DNA of 64,000 nt from Bacillota bacterium. Lineage in GTDB: Bacteria; Bacillota; Bacilli; Paenibacillales; UBA4045. Of the stretch, positions 56,959 through 64,000 are shown piece by piece. A program made the translations under genes and the position numbers. The stretch covers positions 186,001 to 250,000 of the forward strand of contig JAEZQY010000018.1 in NCBI GenBank assembly GCA_023441055.1, read 5' to 3'. Numbering within the stretch: position 1 is the stretch's first letter; the number at the start of each line of letters is the position of its first letter. The notes beneath the pieces are model-generated. The model was not told the origin of the DNA and made no database searches. It saw only the letters and a program-made list of their open reading frames with translations.

Positions 56959-57699
56959 TCAATCAAACCTCATAATCATGAATTTGGTATACACATCCTT
57001 GACCTCCTTGACCTTCGATCGGCCAATCGGAAGCTCCAAGCCGCTGGACATCAGAACAACACCACTGGCGAATTTCTTCACATGAAGCAGGTTGATAATG
57101 ATGGAGCGATGGATTTGCACGAAGTTATAGTCCTTCAGTGTTAGCGCGTAATCGGCGATAATGCCCTTGCTTTCATAGGTTTGATTAGTCGTGATGATAT
57201 GAAGCTTGTTCTTAATGGTTAAGCTCTTAGCTGATGCAATGGCAATGATATCATCATAACGTAGGACGAATTCATCATAGCCTGACTTGATGATCATGAA
57301 CTTCTTCTCTAAGGCCTGAAAGTACTGGCATAGCTTTATTATTTTCTCTTCCAGAATCTCTGGCGCAATGGGTTTGATGAGGTATTGGAAGGTGATCACG
57401 TCAAAGCTCTCCAGCATATACTCGGGGTAGCTGGTTAAGAACACAATCTGCTCATCGTGGTTATTGAGATTCCGGATGCTGCGAGCAGTCTGTATGCCGT
57501 TGATCCCGCCCATCTCTACATCGAGGATCAGCATATGGAAGGGCGTTAACTTGTTCTCGTAATGAGCAACTAGCTGCTCGCCCGATTCGAACAGCTCACA
57601 TTCAAATTCAATATTCGTCTTTACGGATAAGGCAGTCAATCTATGTTTAACAAGCTGTCGTTGCTGCTCCTCATCGTCGCATATCGCCACTCTGAACAT
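56959..57699 (-). CDS. LytTR-type response regulator (AgrA-like)
   Basis: The 246-residue protein has a receiver domain (AICDDEEQ, phospho-acceptor Asp in LILDVEMGGING, Lys in YLIKPI) and a C-terminal LytTR DNA-binding domain (IKSGYDEFVLRYDDIIAI; then FVQIHRSIIINLLHVKKF). It acts with the GHKL kinase downstream. The ATG at 57699 has GAGGTG 9 nt upstream; a GTG at 57711 would lie within that site. A lipoprotein gene is divergent at 57815 and may be a target. Confidence 0.92.
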   Translation of the reverse strand: MFRVAICDDEEQQRQLVKHRLTALSVKTNIEFECELFESGEQLVAHYENKLTPFHMLILDVEMGGINGIQTARSIRNLNNHDEQIVFLTSYPEYMLESFDVITFQYLIKPIAPEILEEKIIKLCQYFQALEKKFMIIKSGYDEFVLRYDDIIAIASAKSLTIKNKLHIITTNQTYESKGIIADYALTLKDYNFVQIHRSIIINLLHVKKFASGVVLMSSGLELPIGRSKVKEVKDVYTKFMIMRFD

Positions 57700-57814
57700 G
57701 CTACTACGCACCTCAATCCCATGGTATGTACCAGCTAGATCTTAACCATTTGAATTATAGCAAAAAACATGTAATATGGGTCTATAAAACTCTCGAGCAA
57801 AATAATAGAAGGTT

Positions 57815-58378
57815 GTGAATCGATTGAATAGATTGATAATTGTTGCGCTGTGCGTATTTTTGTGCATGAGTTTATCAGCCTGCAGCAAGGCGAAGCAGAG
57901 CGAAGAGCAGCATCCGCTAGAGCTTGAGGCGCTGCAGGCCGAGATCGCTGGATTGACGAATGAACTTGATGCGAAGGAGCAATCGCTTCAGGCGATGCAG
58001 TCGCAGCTGGACCGGTTGATTGGCATGGAGGATTGGGTGGTGATGCTAATGGAGCATAGTCATTCGATCTTCGCCGCAGTCCAAGCGAACAAGCCGTACT
58101 TCCCTGTATTGGGAGTCGATGAAGGTAATGTGGTCAAGCAGCAATTATTACGCGAGATCGATCTGAACACGATTGTTGATCTTGCCCATAATGAACTGAT
58201 TATTTTTGCGTATATTTTGGAAGACGTGACACCGGACATAGATGAGCTGCATATTCCAGTTACACTTTATCGCAATTTCGAGACAGCTGAGGAGATTAAG
58301 GTGTTCCCAGAAATGTCTGTCCACGTCAAGAAGCAAGCTGGCAAATGGCAGGTCGTGAAATTCGTCCGAGGTAATTAA
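57815..58378 (+). CDS. Lipoprotein with coiled-coil segment, unknown function
   Basis: The 187-residue protein has a signal peptide with lipobox LSAC (Cys about 23). An acidic heptad-rich coiled coil follows (ELEALQAEIAGLTNELDAKEQSLQAMQSQL; about 37-68), and then a globular part with strands PVTLYRNFETAEEIKVFPEMSVHVKKQ. No family was recognised. It begins with GTG and AGAAGG is only a few bases upstream; a TTG at 57824 is an alternative. It is divergent from the LytTR regulator gene, which suggests, without proof, control by it. Confidence 0.7.
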   Translation: MNRLNRLIIVALCVFLCMSLSACSKAKQSEEQHPLELEALQAEIAGLTNELDAKEQSLQAMQSQLDRLIGMEDWVVMLMEHSHSIFAAVQANKPYFPVLGVDEGNVVKQQLLREIDLNTIVDLAHNELIIFAYILEDVTPDIDELHIPVTLYRNFETAEEIKVFPEMSVHVKKQAGKWQVVKFVRGN

Positions 58379-58415
58379 TCCAAGCTCCAAACCCCAAGCC
58401 ACAACCTGCGCAGAA

Positions 58416-60710
58416 TTACTCGCTCACCAGCTTCTCCAGCAGGGCGTCGCCGCCCGAGCCAACGCGGACGATCGCGTACCTGGCAGTGCGCTCGACCTCG
58501 AGTCCAGTGCCTTCCGGCACGAAGTAGGATTCGATGCCATAGACAATCGAGCGCCAGCCGCTCGTGCGGCCTGTCATCACGACCTCCCCGGCCTGCAGCG
58601 TCTCGCCCTCGCGGTAGAAGCGGTCGAATTCATGCAGGCCATTGTCCCCCGGCCGCAGCACGACCTTCACGCGCTTCTGTCCATGCATCTGATCGAGCTC
58701 GCTCCGGGCCTGATCCGGCGAGGAGATCGTATAGCGCAGCTGGACATAATCACCCTGTAGCAGCGAGCGCGGATCTAGCGGCTGCAGCTCTAGCTTGATC
58801 GAGGTGCCATTCTCCAGCAAGTTTTCATTGCTCATCGTCTGATAGCCGATAAAGCCGAATTGCAGCAGAATAATCAGAATAATCGGCACCAGCTTCGTAT
58901 AAGGCAGTCCGCGTCCAGCCTCCTCGTCCTCTCCTTCACTAGCAGCCTCACCCGACTTGGCGCGCAGGCGCCCCTCGAACCACAGCGTTACGGCGAACAC
59001 GATCCCGCCCAGCACGAGCAGGGTGAAGGACTTGTGCAGCAGCTTCCATACGAGATCATAATACTGGAACGCGACGTAGGCGAACCAGAATACGAGGCTG
59101 AGCGTGCTGTCAGTATGCTGTTCCCGCCGAATGAAGTGCACCACCAACCACGAACTCAGCGCAAAATACAACAGATTCGCCAGCAGATGCGAATAGCTGA
59201 AGATATCTGGTAGGAAGGTCAGCCAGAGCAGCGCGATCAGCCCGAAGTAGAGGCCGCTGCCCCGCAATTGACGCTGCGCTCGCTCCTGCTTTACCAGATA
59301 GGAGATCCCATATACAGCTGCATTCGCTGCAAACAGGCCGAGCAGATTGTACGTAAAATCATGCACGCCGGAAGCGTTATTCGTCTGGAATAAAGCAATT
59401 CCCATAACAAGGTTAATAATTAAGTAGGTGAACAATCGTTGATAGCGTCCATTCAGCCGAATCCAGCCAGCAACTGCAAGCAACAGCACCAACACCGACA
59501 CAATTGGCTCATCCAGCCAGAGGATGGACACAATGCCAGCGATATAGCCAATCGTTAGCACGGTATAACGAATGACGCTGTTCAGCTTCGGGATGAAGAT
59601 CATCGAGAGGGTGAACAGCAGTGCGATCACGAGCAGCACATTCTCGGGTTCGATCACGAAGGACACCATGAAGATGAGTCCGATGAGTGCGATTGAGCCG
59701 ATGAACACACCAACAATGGTCACAATCGTGGATACAATCTTCGCAGCTAGCTGGCCAGCATCTCGGCGTGATGTCTGAGTGTCAGAAGCGACCGTGTGGG
59801 CAGCTTCGGTACCGTCCGGTTCGGAAGCCTCCGCCTGTTCATTCCCATCATCACCGAGGCTAGACACATAGCGGAAGAAGAACACATTAGCGGTAAGCAG
59901 CAGCGCGACGAACAGCAGCGCGCCTACTAGGAAGAATTCCGAATAGTAAGCCTCTGTGAGCTCAATGAATTTAAGCACCATGAAGGCGGATGCGGCAAGA
60001 CCGGTAACGCTAAGCGCCCACTTATCCAGGTTTATCCGACTGAAGTAGTAGAAGCTCCCAATGACCGCAACGAGTGCAGCGACATTCCCAACATAGCCAA
60101 GTCGATCCAGGATGAAGGAGTTGGAGAGCCAGAGCGCGGCAACGTGGAAAATAAGGAAGCTCACATAACGCACGGCCTGTGAACGCAGAAGCTTGCGCTC
60201 GCAGAGCGCGAACAGCGCGAGATTGATAATGGCGAACAAGCCGAAGATGAAGGCTTGCTTCCCATCACTATACTGATACGAGACCGAGCTTGGATAGAAA
60301 TAGAACCAGAGCGTCACATGCGCGAGCGCATAGGTCGTGAGATAGAACCAGCTGTGACGAGAGACAATCGCCAGCAGCAGAGCAGGCACGGTCCAGATCA
60401 AGAACAGACTGAAGCTGTCGGCATGCGAGTTATAGATCTGGCCGATCAGCGCCACGGCGATGCCGAAGGTAATCAGTCCGCCAAGCAGGAGCAGCCGACC
60501 CAGGAAGCGATGATGCGCGGCCAGTCGGGGCAGCAATGCAGGCAGGAAGGAAGCGCCATAGAATAGGGCGATCAGTCCGCCTGACAGCCAGATCTTCTGA
60601 ATGCGATCCAGGCCGCCCCAATTCGCTGCGAAGAAATAGATGATTGCAGCTAATATAAGCGTAATCCCGAGCACGTATCCGGTGCGCAGTAATCGGAGCT
60701 TGAAGGTCAT
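58416..60710 (-). CDS. Multidomain membrane protein: DUF2157, DUF4401 and GDYXXLXY domains
   Basis: The 764-residue protein has about 18 hydrophobic segments. The N-terminus (VLGITLILAAIIYFFAANWGGLDRIQKIWLSGG) is typical DUF2157. The middle third is a DUF4401-like polytopic region. The C-terminal domain contains LLQGDYVQLRYTISS, the defining GDYxxLxY motif. In many bacteria these are encoded as separate neighbouring genes; here they are one chain. The ATG at 60710 has AAGGTGG 9 nt upstream; one at 60716 is closer. Function is unknown; the C-terminal domain faces the outside in related proteins. Confidence 0.85.
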   Translation of the reverse strand: MTFKLRLLRTGYVLGITLILAAIIYFFAANWGGLDRIQKIWLSGGLIALFYGASFLPALLPRLAAHHRFLGRLLLLGGLITFGIAVALIGQIYNSHADSFSLFLIWTVPALLLAIVSRHSWFYLTTYALAHVTLWFYFYPSSVSYQYSDGKQAFIFGLFAIINLALFALCERKLLRSQAVRYVSFLIFHVAALWLSNSFILDRLGYVGNVAALVAVIGSFYYFSRINLDKWALSVTGLAASAFMVLKFIELTEAYYSEFFLVGALLFVALLLTANVFFFRYVSSLGDDGNEQAEASEPDGTEAAHTVASDTQTSRRDAGQLAAKIVSTIVTIVGVFIGSIALIGLIFMVSFVIEPENVLLVIALLFTLSMIFIPKLNSVIRYTVLTIGYIAGIVSILWLDEPIVSVLVLLLAVAGWIRLNGRYQRLFTYLIINLVMGIALFQTNNASGVHDFTYNLLGLFAANAAVYGISYLVKQERAQRQLRGSGLYFGLIALLWLTFLPDIFSYSHLLANLLYFALSSWLVVHFIRREQHTDSTLSLVFWFAYVAFQYYDLVWKLLHKSFTLLVLGGIVFAVTLWFEGRLRAKSGEAASEGEDEEAGRGLPYTKLVPIILIILLQFGFIGYQTMSNENLLENGTSIKLELQPLDPRSLLQGDYVQLRYTISSPDQARSELDQMHGQKRVKVVLRPGDNGLHEFDRFYREGETLQAGEVVMTGRTSGWRSIVYGIESYFVPEGTGLEVERTARYAIVRVGSGGDALLEKLVSE

Positions 60711-60829
60711 GAACATCGTCCACCTTTCGATTATGGGACAAATTGGAATGGTTAATGTATTCGGATTCAACTATATAGACTTCCGTATTCGTCGTAAAGT
60801 TGCGGTGGATGCGTCCTGCGGCATGGCAA

Positions 60830-60860
60830 AGGCTCCCTCATCATTACTTTGAAGGAGCCT
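60830..60860 (-). terminator. Hairpin after the 83-residue membrane protein gene
   Basis: AGGCTCC (60830-60836) pairs with GGAGCCT (60854-60860); on the minus strand it is followed by TTTGCC. Confidence 0.55.
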
Positions 60861-60880
60861 ACTCACTTAGATGCAGCGTG

Positions 60881-61132
60881 CTATTCACTTACTTTCTTCG
60901 TCTGTCTGCGTGACAGGAACAAGATGGCCGTGCTGACGACCAGTGTTGTGGATAATGCCGCGGCAATGCGCAGCAGATAGACCTTGCGCTTGCGTCGGCG
61001 TTCTTCCTTATATAGCTTCTTAATGATTTCCCATGTCGCGCTGGATTCCTCGGGGGTTAGCGAATTGATGTCCAGCGATGCTAAATCCCTATAAATCTGT
61101 TCGACTCCAGGATCTGTAAAGTCTTGCTTCAT
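60881..61132 (-). CDS. Small membrane protein with acidic cytoplasmic helix
   Basis: The 83 residues comprise an N-terminal helical segment (about 1-45), a strongly basic region (KLYKEERRRKRKVY) and one membrane segment (about 58-76). GGGGAGGG lies 6 nt before the ATG at 61132; a longer in-frame extension to 61348 has no such site and unlike composition. No family was recognised. It lies between the DUF2157 gene and the RND pump and may regulate or partner either. Confidence 0.6.
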   Translation of the reverse strand: MKQDFTDPGVEQIYRDLASLDINSLTPEESSATWEIIKKLYKEERRRKRKVYLLRIAAALSTTLVVSTAILFLSRRQTKKVSE

Positions 61133-61438
61133 TACATTCCCTCCCCGCGCCGTAGTATATCTATCTCCCATTATATCTGAACCTGACGCAATATGCGACA
61201 TACGGACAATCATTTTGGGAAATTTGACAAATGAATTCAGATTAATTGTCTCACGACAACGCCTAGAATATGCATCTGATGTGTAAACCGGTGAGTCTAC
61301 GACGTTGGTCCAGTCCGCTCTCGGTCTCGAGACTCGGTTGAAGAGCATGCTGCAGACGGTTAATAACGTTCCCTATCGGTCGTACAATTAGCGAGGGAAA
61401 CCAATAAACGGTTATTTTTGGATGAGGGGGACATGGTT

Positions 61439-64000
61439 ATGTTGAAGGCTTTCACAAATTTCTCGCTGCGTAATCCAGTAGCTATCGTGCTGCTGGTGAT
61501 CTTGATCGCGGTGGGGGGCGTATATGCAACTACGAAATTTAACCAGGAGCAGCTGCCGGAGGTATCGTTCCCGGGCATTATGGTGCAGGCGATCTATCCT
61601 GGCGCGGCACCGAATGAGGTGCTGACAGAGGTGACGTTGCCGCTGGAGAAGATCCTGCGCAATGTCGAGGGCGTGAAGAGTGTGACATCGCAATCTGCGA
61701 ACAGTGTATCGTTCCTGCAGCTGGAGTTCAGCTACAGCGACGATATGAAGGAGAAGAAGGGAGTCGTTGAGGATGCGCTTGCTAATGTGCGTCTGCCGCA
61801 AGAGGTTGAGCGGCCGGAGGTCATGTTCTTCTCCACGAGCAGCCAGCCGATCATGTATACAACTGTGCAAGCAGCGCATGGTGTAACGACAGAGCAGCTC
61901 GGACAATATGTACAGCAGACGCTGCTGCCTGAGCTGCAAGGGATTGAGGGAGTCACCGATGTACAGGTTAGCGGACTGAAGGACAATGGCCTCTATATCC
62001 AGCTGGATGCGGCGAAGATGTCGGAACGCGGCATCTCCTATGACCTGGTGATGATGACGCTGCAGATGAACAATTTGAGCATCCCGCTCGGCGAGGTAAC
62101 GGTGGAGAAGAGCAATCTGCCGGTATTCGTGCAAGGGGGCGTGAACAGCCTTGATGGACTGCTAGGCTTAGTCATCGATCCGATGAATGGGGTGAAGCTG
62201 TCTGATATCGCAACCGTTACACAAGGCAAGGATGCGGATGTGATCAGCACGACCAACGGTGTACCGAGTGTTGTTATCAATATTGTAAAGTCCAGCGTAT
62301 CGAATACGGTGGCCGTATCCGATCAGGTGCTGAGCATCTATGAAGAAGCGCAGCAGAATGGTCATATCGAGTCGCTGATTATGTACAATCGCGCGACGGA
62401 TGTGAAGGAATCGGTGAGCACACTAGCTCGCGAAGGGGCGCTGGGCGCGCTGTTCGCCTCGATCCTGATTCTGTTCTTCCTGCGTAATTTCAGAGCGACA
62501 TTGATCGCGATCGTCTCGATTCCGCTGTCTATGCTGATCGCGCTGATCTGCTTGAAGTATTTTACCGATGTGACGTTGAATATTATGACCCTCGGCGGGC
62601 TCGCGGTGGCGACTGGCCGGGTGGTGGATGACAGCATTGTGGTGATCGAGAATATTGTGCGCAGGCTGCAGAAGGAGAGGATCTCGCGGGAGCTGATTCT
62701 GTCGGGGACGATGGAGGTCGGCCGGGCCATTACTTCGTCTACGCTGACGACGGTTGCGGTGTTCGCTCCGCTGGGCTTGCTGCAAGGCATGACGGGTGAG
62801 TTCTTCCGTCCATTCGCGCTCACGGTTGGGTTCGCGCTGTTCGGATCGCTGGTAGTCGCGCTGACAGTTGTGCCGCTGATGGCATGGGGATTGATGAAGA
62901 AGAATGCGCCGCGTGATCATGGCGAGTCCAAGATGAGCCGCGGGTACAAGCGTGTGTTGAATTGGTCGCTGGGGCATAAGGCGATGGTGCTGACGCTGGC
63001 TACGCTGCTGTTCATCGGCAGCCTGGTGCCGATCTTCGCTGGTGCGATCGGGGTCGTGTTCCTGCCGGAGACGGATTACAAGTATCTGTTCGCTGAGCTG
63101 AAGCTGCCTGCGGGCACGGATGTGAATGAGGTGCAAGCTGCGGCCGATCCGGTGGATCAAGTCATTCGCGGACATAAGGCTGTGGATAATTCCAACCTAA
63201 CCATCGGCGGCTCGATGTACGGGGACAATAACACCGCGCTGGCATCCTGGTTTATCGGGCTGGCGTCGGATACCGATCTGGATGCGTTCATTGACGAGGT
63301 GAATGCGTTGGTTAATCTGCCTGTGGATGCGCAGTTCAATCTGATCAAGGACGATATGAGCGGTGGCGGTGGGATCGCGGTCACAGTCACGGGCCCCACG
63401 ATGGCGGATATTCGCGCTGGTGCTGAGCAGGTGATGGACGCGATTCGAGGTATCGAGGGAACGGATCAGATCTCGAGCAATCTGCAGGATGGCACCAAGG
63501 GGATCGCGATCGAGGTGCGTCAGGAGGATGCGGCTCAGTACGGATTGTCCGCGGCAGGCGCGTCTGCGATGCTGCGTCCATTCTTAACAGAGTCGCGGGC
63601 AGGTCGCCTGACGGATGGTGCCAGCCAGGTCGATCTGTACATGTCGCTGAGCGACGGGTCACTGGAAGCTGTGGCGGATATTGCAGCGCTGCCGCTGAAC
63701 ACTCCGGTAGGCGCTATGGTGACAGTCGGAGATATCGCCGATGTGCGGGAGGTGCAGCTGCCGAGCGCATTGCAGCTGAAGAATGGCGCGGAATTCGCGA
63801 CGGTGAGCGCCAAGATTACGTCCAAGGAAGTCAGCAAGGTGAATGCGGAGCTGCGAGAGACGTTAGCCGGATTGAAGCTGCCTGACGGTGTGACGTATTC
63901 GCTGGGCGGCAGCGATGAGGATATCTCGCAGATGCTGGGCGATATGATGCTCGCTATGCTGATCGCGGTTGGCATGGTGTATATCGTGATGGTCATCGCC
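61439..64000 (+). CDS. RND-family efflux pump (AcrB/SwrC type), 3' end outside window
   Basis: The 854 visible codons (about 80 percent of a typical length) start with LKAFTNFSLRNPVAIVLLVI, the family's conserved N-terminus and first membrane segment. They include the first porter domain (PGIMVQAIYPGAAPNEVLTEV) and the transmembrane motif GRVVDDSIVVIENIVRR with the proton-relay Asp pair. A second porter domain is still open at the window end. Firmicutes relatives include SwrC, which exports surfactin and drugs; the substrate is not predictable here. The ATG at 61439 is preferred because GAGGGGG lies 8 nt upstream; another at 61433 is too close. Confidence 0.92.
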   Translation, partial: MLKAFTNFSLRNPVAIVLLVILIAVGGVYATTKFNQEQLPEVSFPGIMVQAIYPGAAPNEVLTEVTLPLEKILRNVEGVKSVTSQSANSVSFLQLEFSYSDDMKEKKGVVEDALANVRLPQEVERPEVMFFSTSSQPIMYTTVQAAHGVTTEQLGQYVQQTLLPELQGIEGVTDVQVSGLKDNGLYIQLDAAKMSERGISYDLVMMTLQMNNLSIPLGEVTVEKSNLPVFVQGGVNSLDGLLGLVIDPMNGVKLSDIATVTQGKDADVISTTNGVPSVVINIVKSSVSNTVAVSDQVLSIYEEAQQNGHIESLIMYNRATDVKESVSTLAREGALGALFASILILFFLRNFRATLIAIVSIPLSMLIALICLKYFTDVTLNIMTLGGLAVATGRVVDDSIVVIENIVRRLQKERISRELILSGTMEVGRAITSSTLTTVAVFAPLGLLQGMTGEFFRPFALTVGFALFGSLVVALTVVPLMAWGLMKKNAPRDHGESKMSRGYKRVLNWSLGHKAMVLTLATLLFIGSLVPIFAGAIGVVFLPETDYKYLFAELKLPAGTDVNEVQAAADPVDQVIRGHKAVDNSNLTIGGSMYGDNNTALASWFIGLASDTDLDAFIDEVNALVNLPVDAQFNLIKDDMSGGGGIAVTVTGPTMADIRAGAEQVMDAIRGIEGTDQISSNLQDGTKGIAIEVRQEDAAQYGLSAAGASAMLRPFLTESRAGRLTDGASQVDLYMSLSDGSLEAVADIAALPLNTPVGAMVTVGDIADVREVQLPSALQLKNGAEFATVSAKITSKEVSKVNAELRETLAGLKLPDGVTYSLGGSDEDISQMLGDMMLAMLIAVGMVYIVMVIA

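Noticed and set aside
61412..62134. Minus-strand frames across the last 2.5 kb
   Set aside because: The plus strand encodes a continuous RND pump running off the window, so these are shadows.
1..64000. tRNA, rRNA, insertion sequence transposase
   Set aside because: No cloverleaf-like CCA-adjacent segments, rRNA signatures or DDE transposase motifs were recognised by reading; a covariance-model scan was not possible.

Overview
The window looks like chromosomal DNA from an endospore-forming, plant-polysaccharide-using member of the Paenibacillaceae (Paenibacillus or a close relative). This is inferred from gene content: a YheC/YheD-type spore-coat ATP-grasp protein, a CUT1 sugar importer next to a YesM/YesN-type two-component pair, GH88 and GH10 glycosidases with an acetylxylan esterase, S-layer-homology domains, cold-shock proteins with a YdjO-like zinc protein, and AGGAGG-type ribosome binding sites. 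No rRNA, tRNA, cas gene, prophage structural gene or transposase was recognised. Both window edges cut a gene.

Layout. 1-6 kb: end of a TIMP-like membrane protein, metallophosphoesterase, DUF421 and YczE-type membrane proteins, recQ, a MazF-like remnant and a spore-coat protein. 6-15 kb: a carbohydrate locus with GH88 hydrolase, AraC-type response regulator (divergent), two permeases, sugar-binding lipoprotein and sensor kinase. 15-21 kb: an SLC13-type transporter behind a structured leader, a 38-residue small gene with its own promoter, a 114-bp palindromic element, and a minus-strand operon GNAT / ABC exporter with C-terminal cNMP-binding domain / GNAT in which the first GNAT is frameshifted. 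21-25 kb: DUF4395, CBS, cold-shock and YdjO-like genes, then DUF2339. 25-28 kb: a TrpXYZ-type ABC importer. 28-38 kb: acetylxylan esterase, parvulin foldase, a second copy of the palindromic element, GH10 xylanase, a heterodimeric ABC exporter, a DMT exporter, a second cold-shock gene, an aldose epimerase and a small hydrophilic protein. 38-45 kb: GNAT, an alpha/beta-hydrolase without its nucleophile serine, a TetR-controlled ABC-2 membrane protein, a Phd-Uma2 fusion with a 30-bp-phased operator array, a DCC protein, and an FAD oxidase with a half-size MFS protein. 45-51 kb: a LytS-type kinase with a LuxR-output regulator beside a 1151-residue SLH lipoprotein. 51-64 kb: nitrilase-type hydrolase with GNAT, a beta-lactamase-type protein, an AgrC/LytTR-type pair, lipoprotein, DUF2157/GDYXXLXY membrane protein, and the first 854 codons of an RND pump.

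How genes work together. The 6-15 kb and 28-32 kb blocks form a plant cell-wall saccharide programme: secreted xylanase, deacetylation, sensing by the kinase/regulator pair, CUT1 uptake, and cleavage of unsaturated glucuronyl oligosaccharides. Several two-component pairs sit beside membrane or surface proteins. Intergenic spaces are unusually rich in short palindromic repeats. Three unrelated families share a unit spacing near 52 bp, and a separate MITE-like element occurs twice in opposite orientation with a third partial copy.
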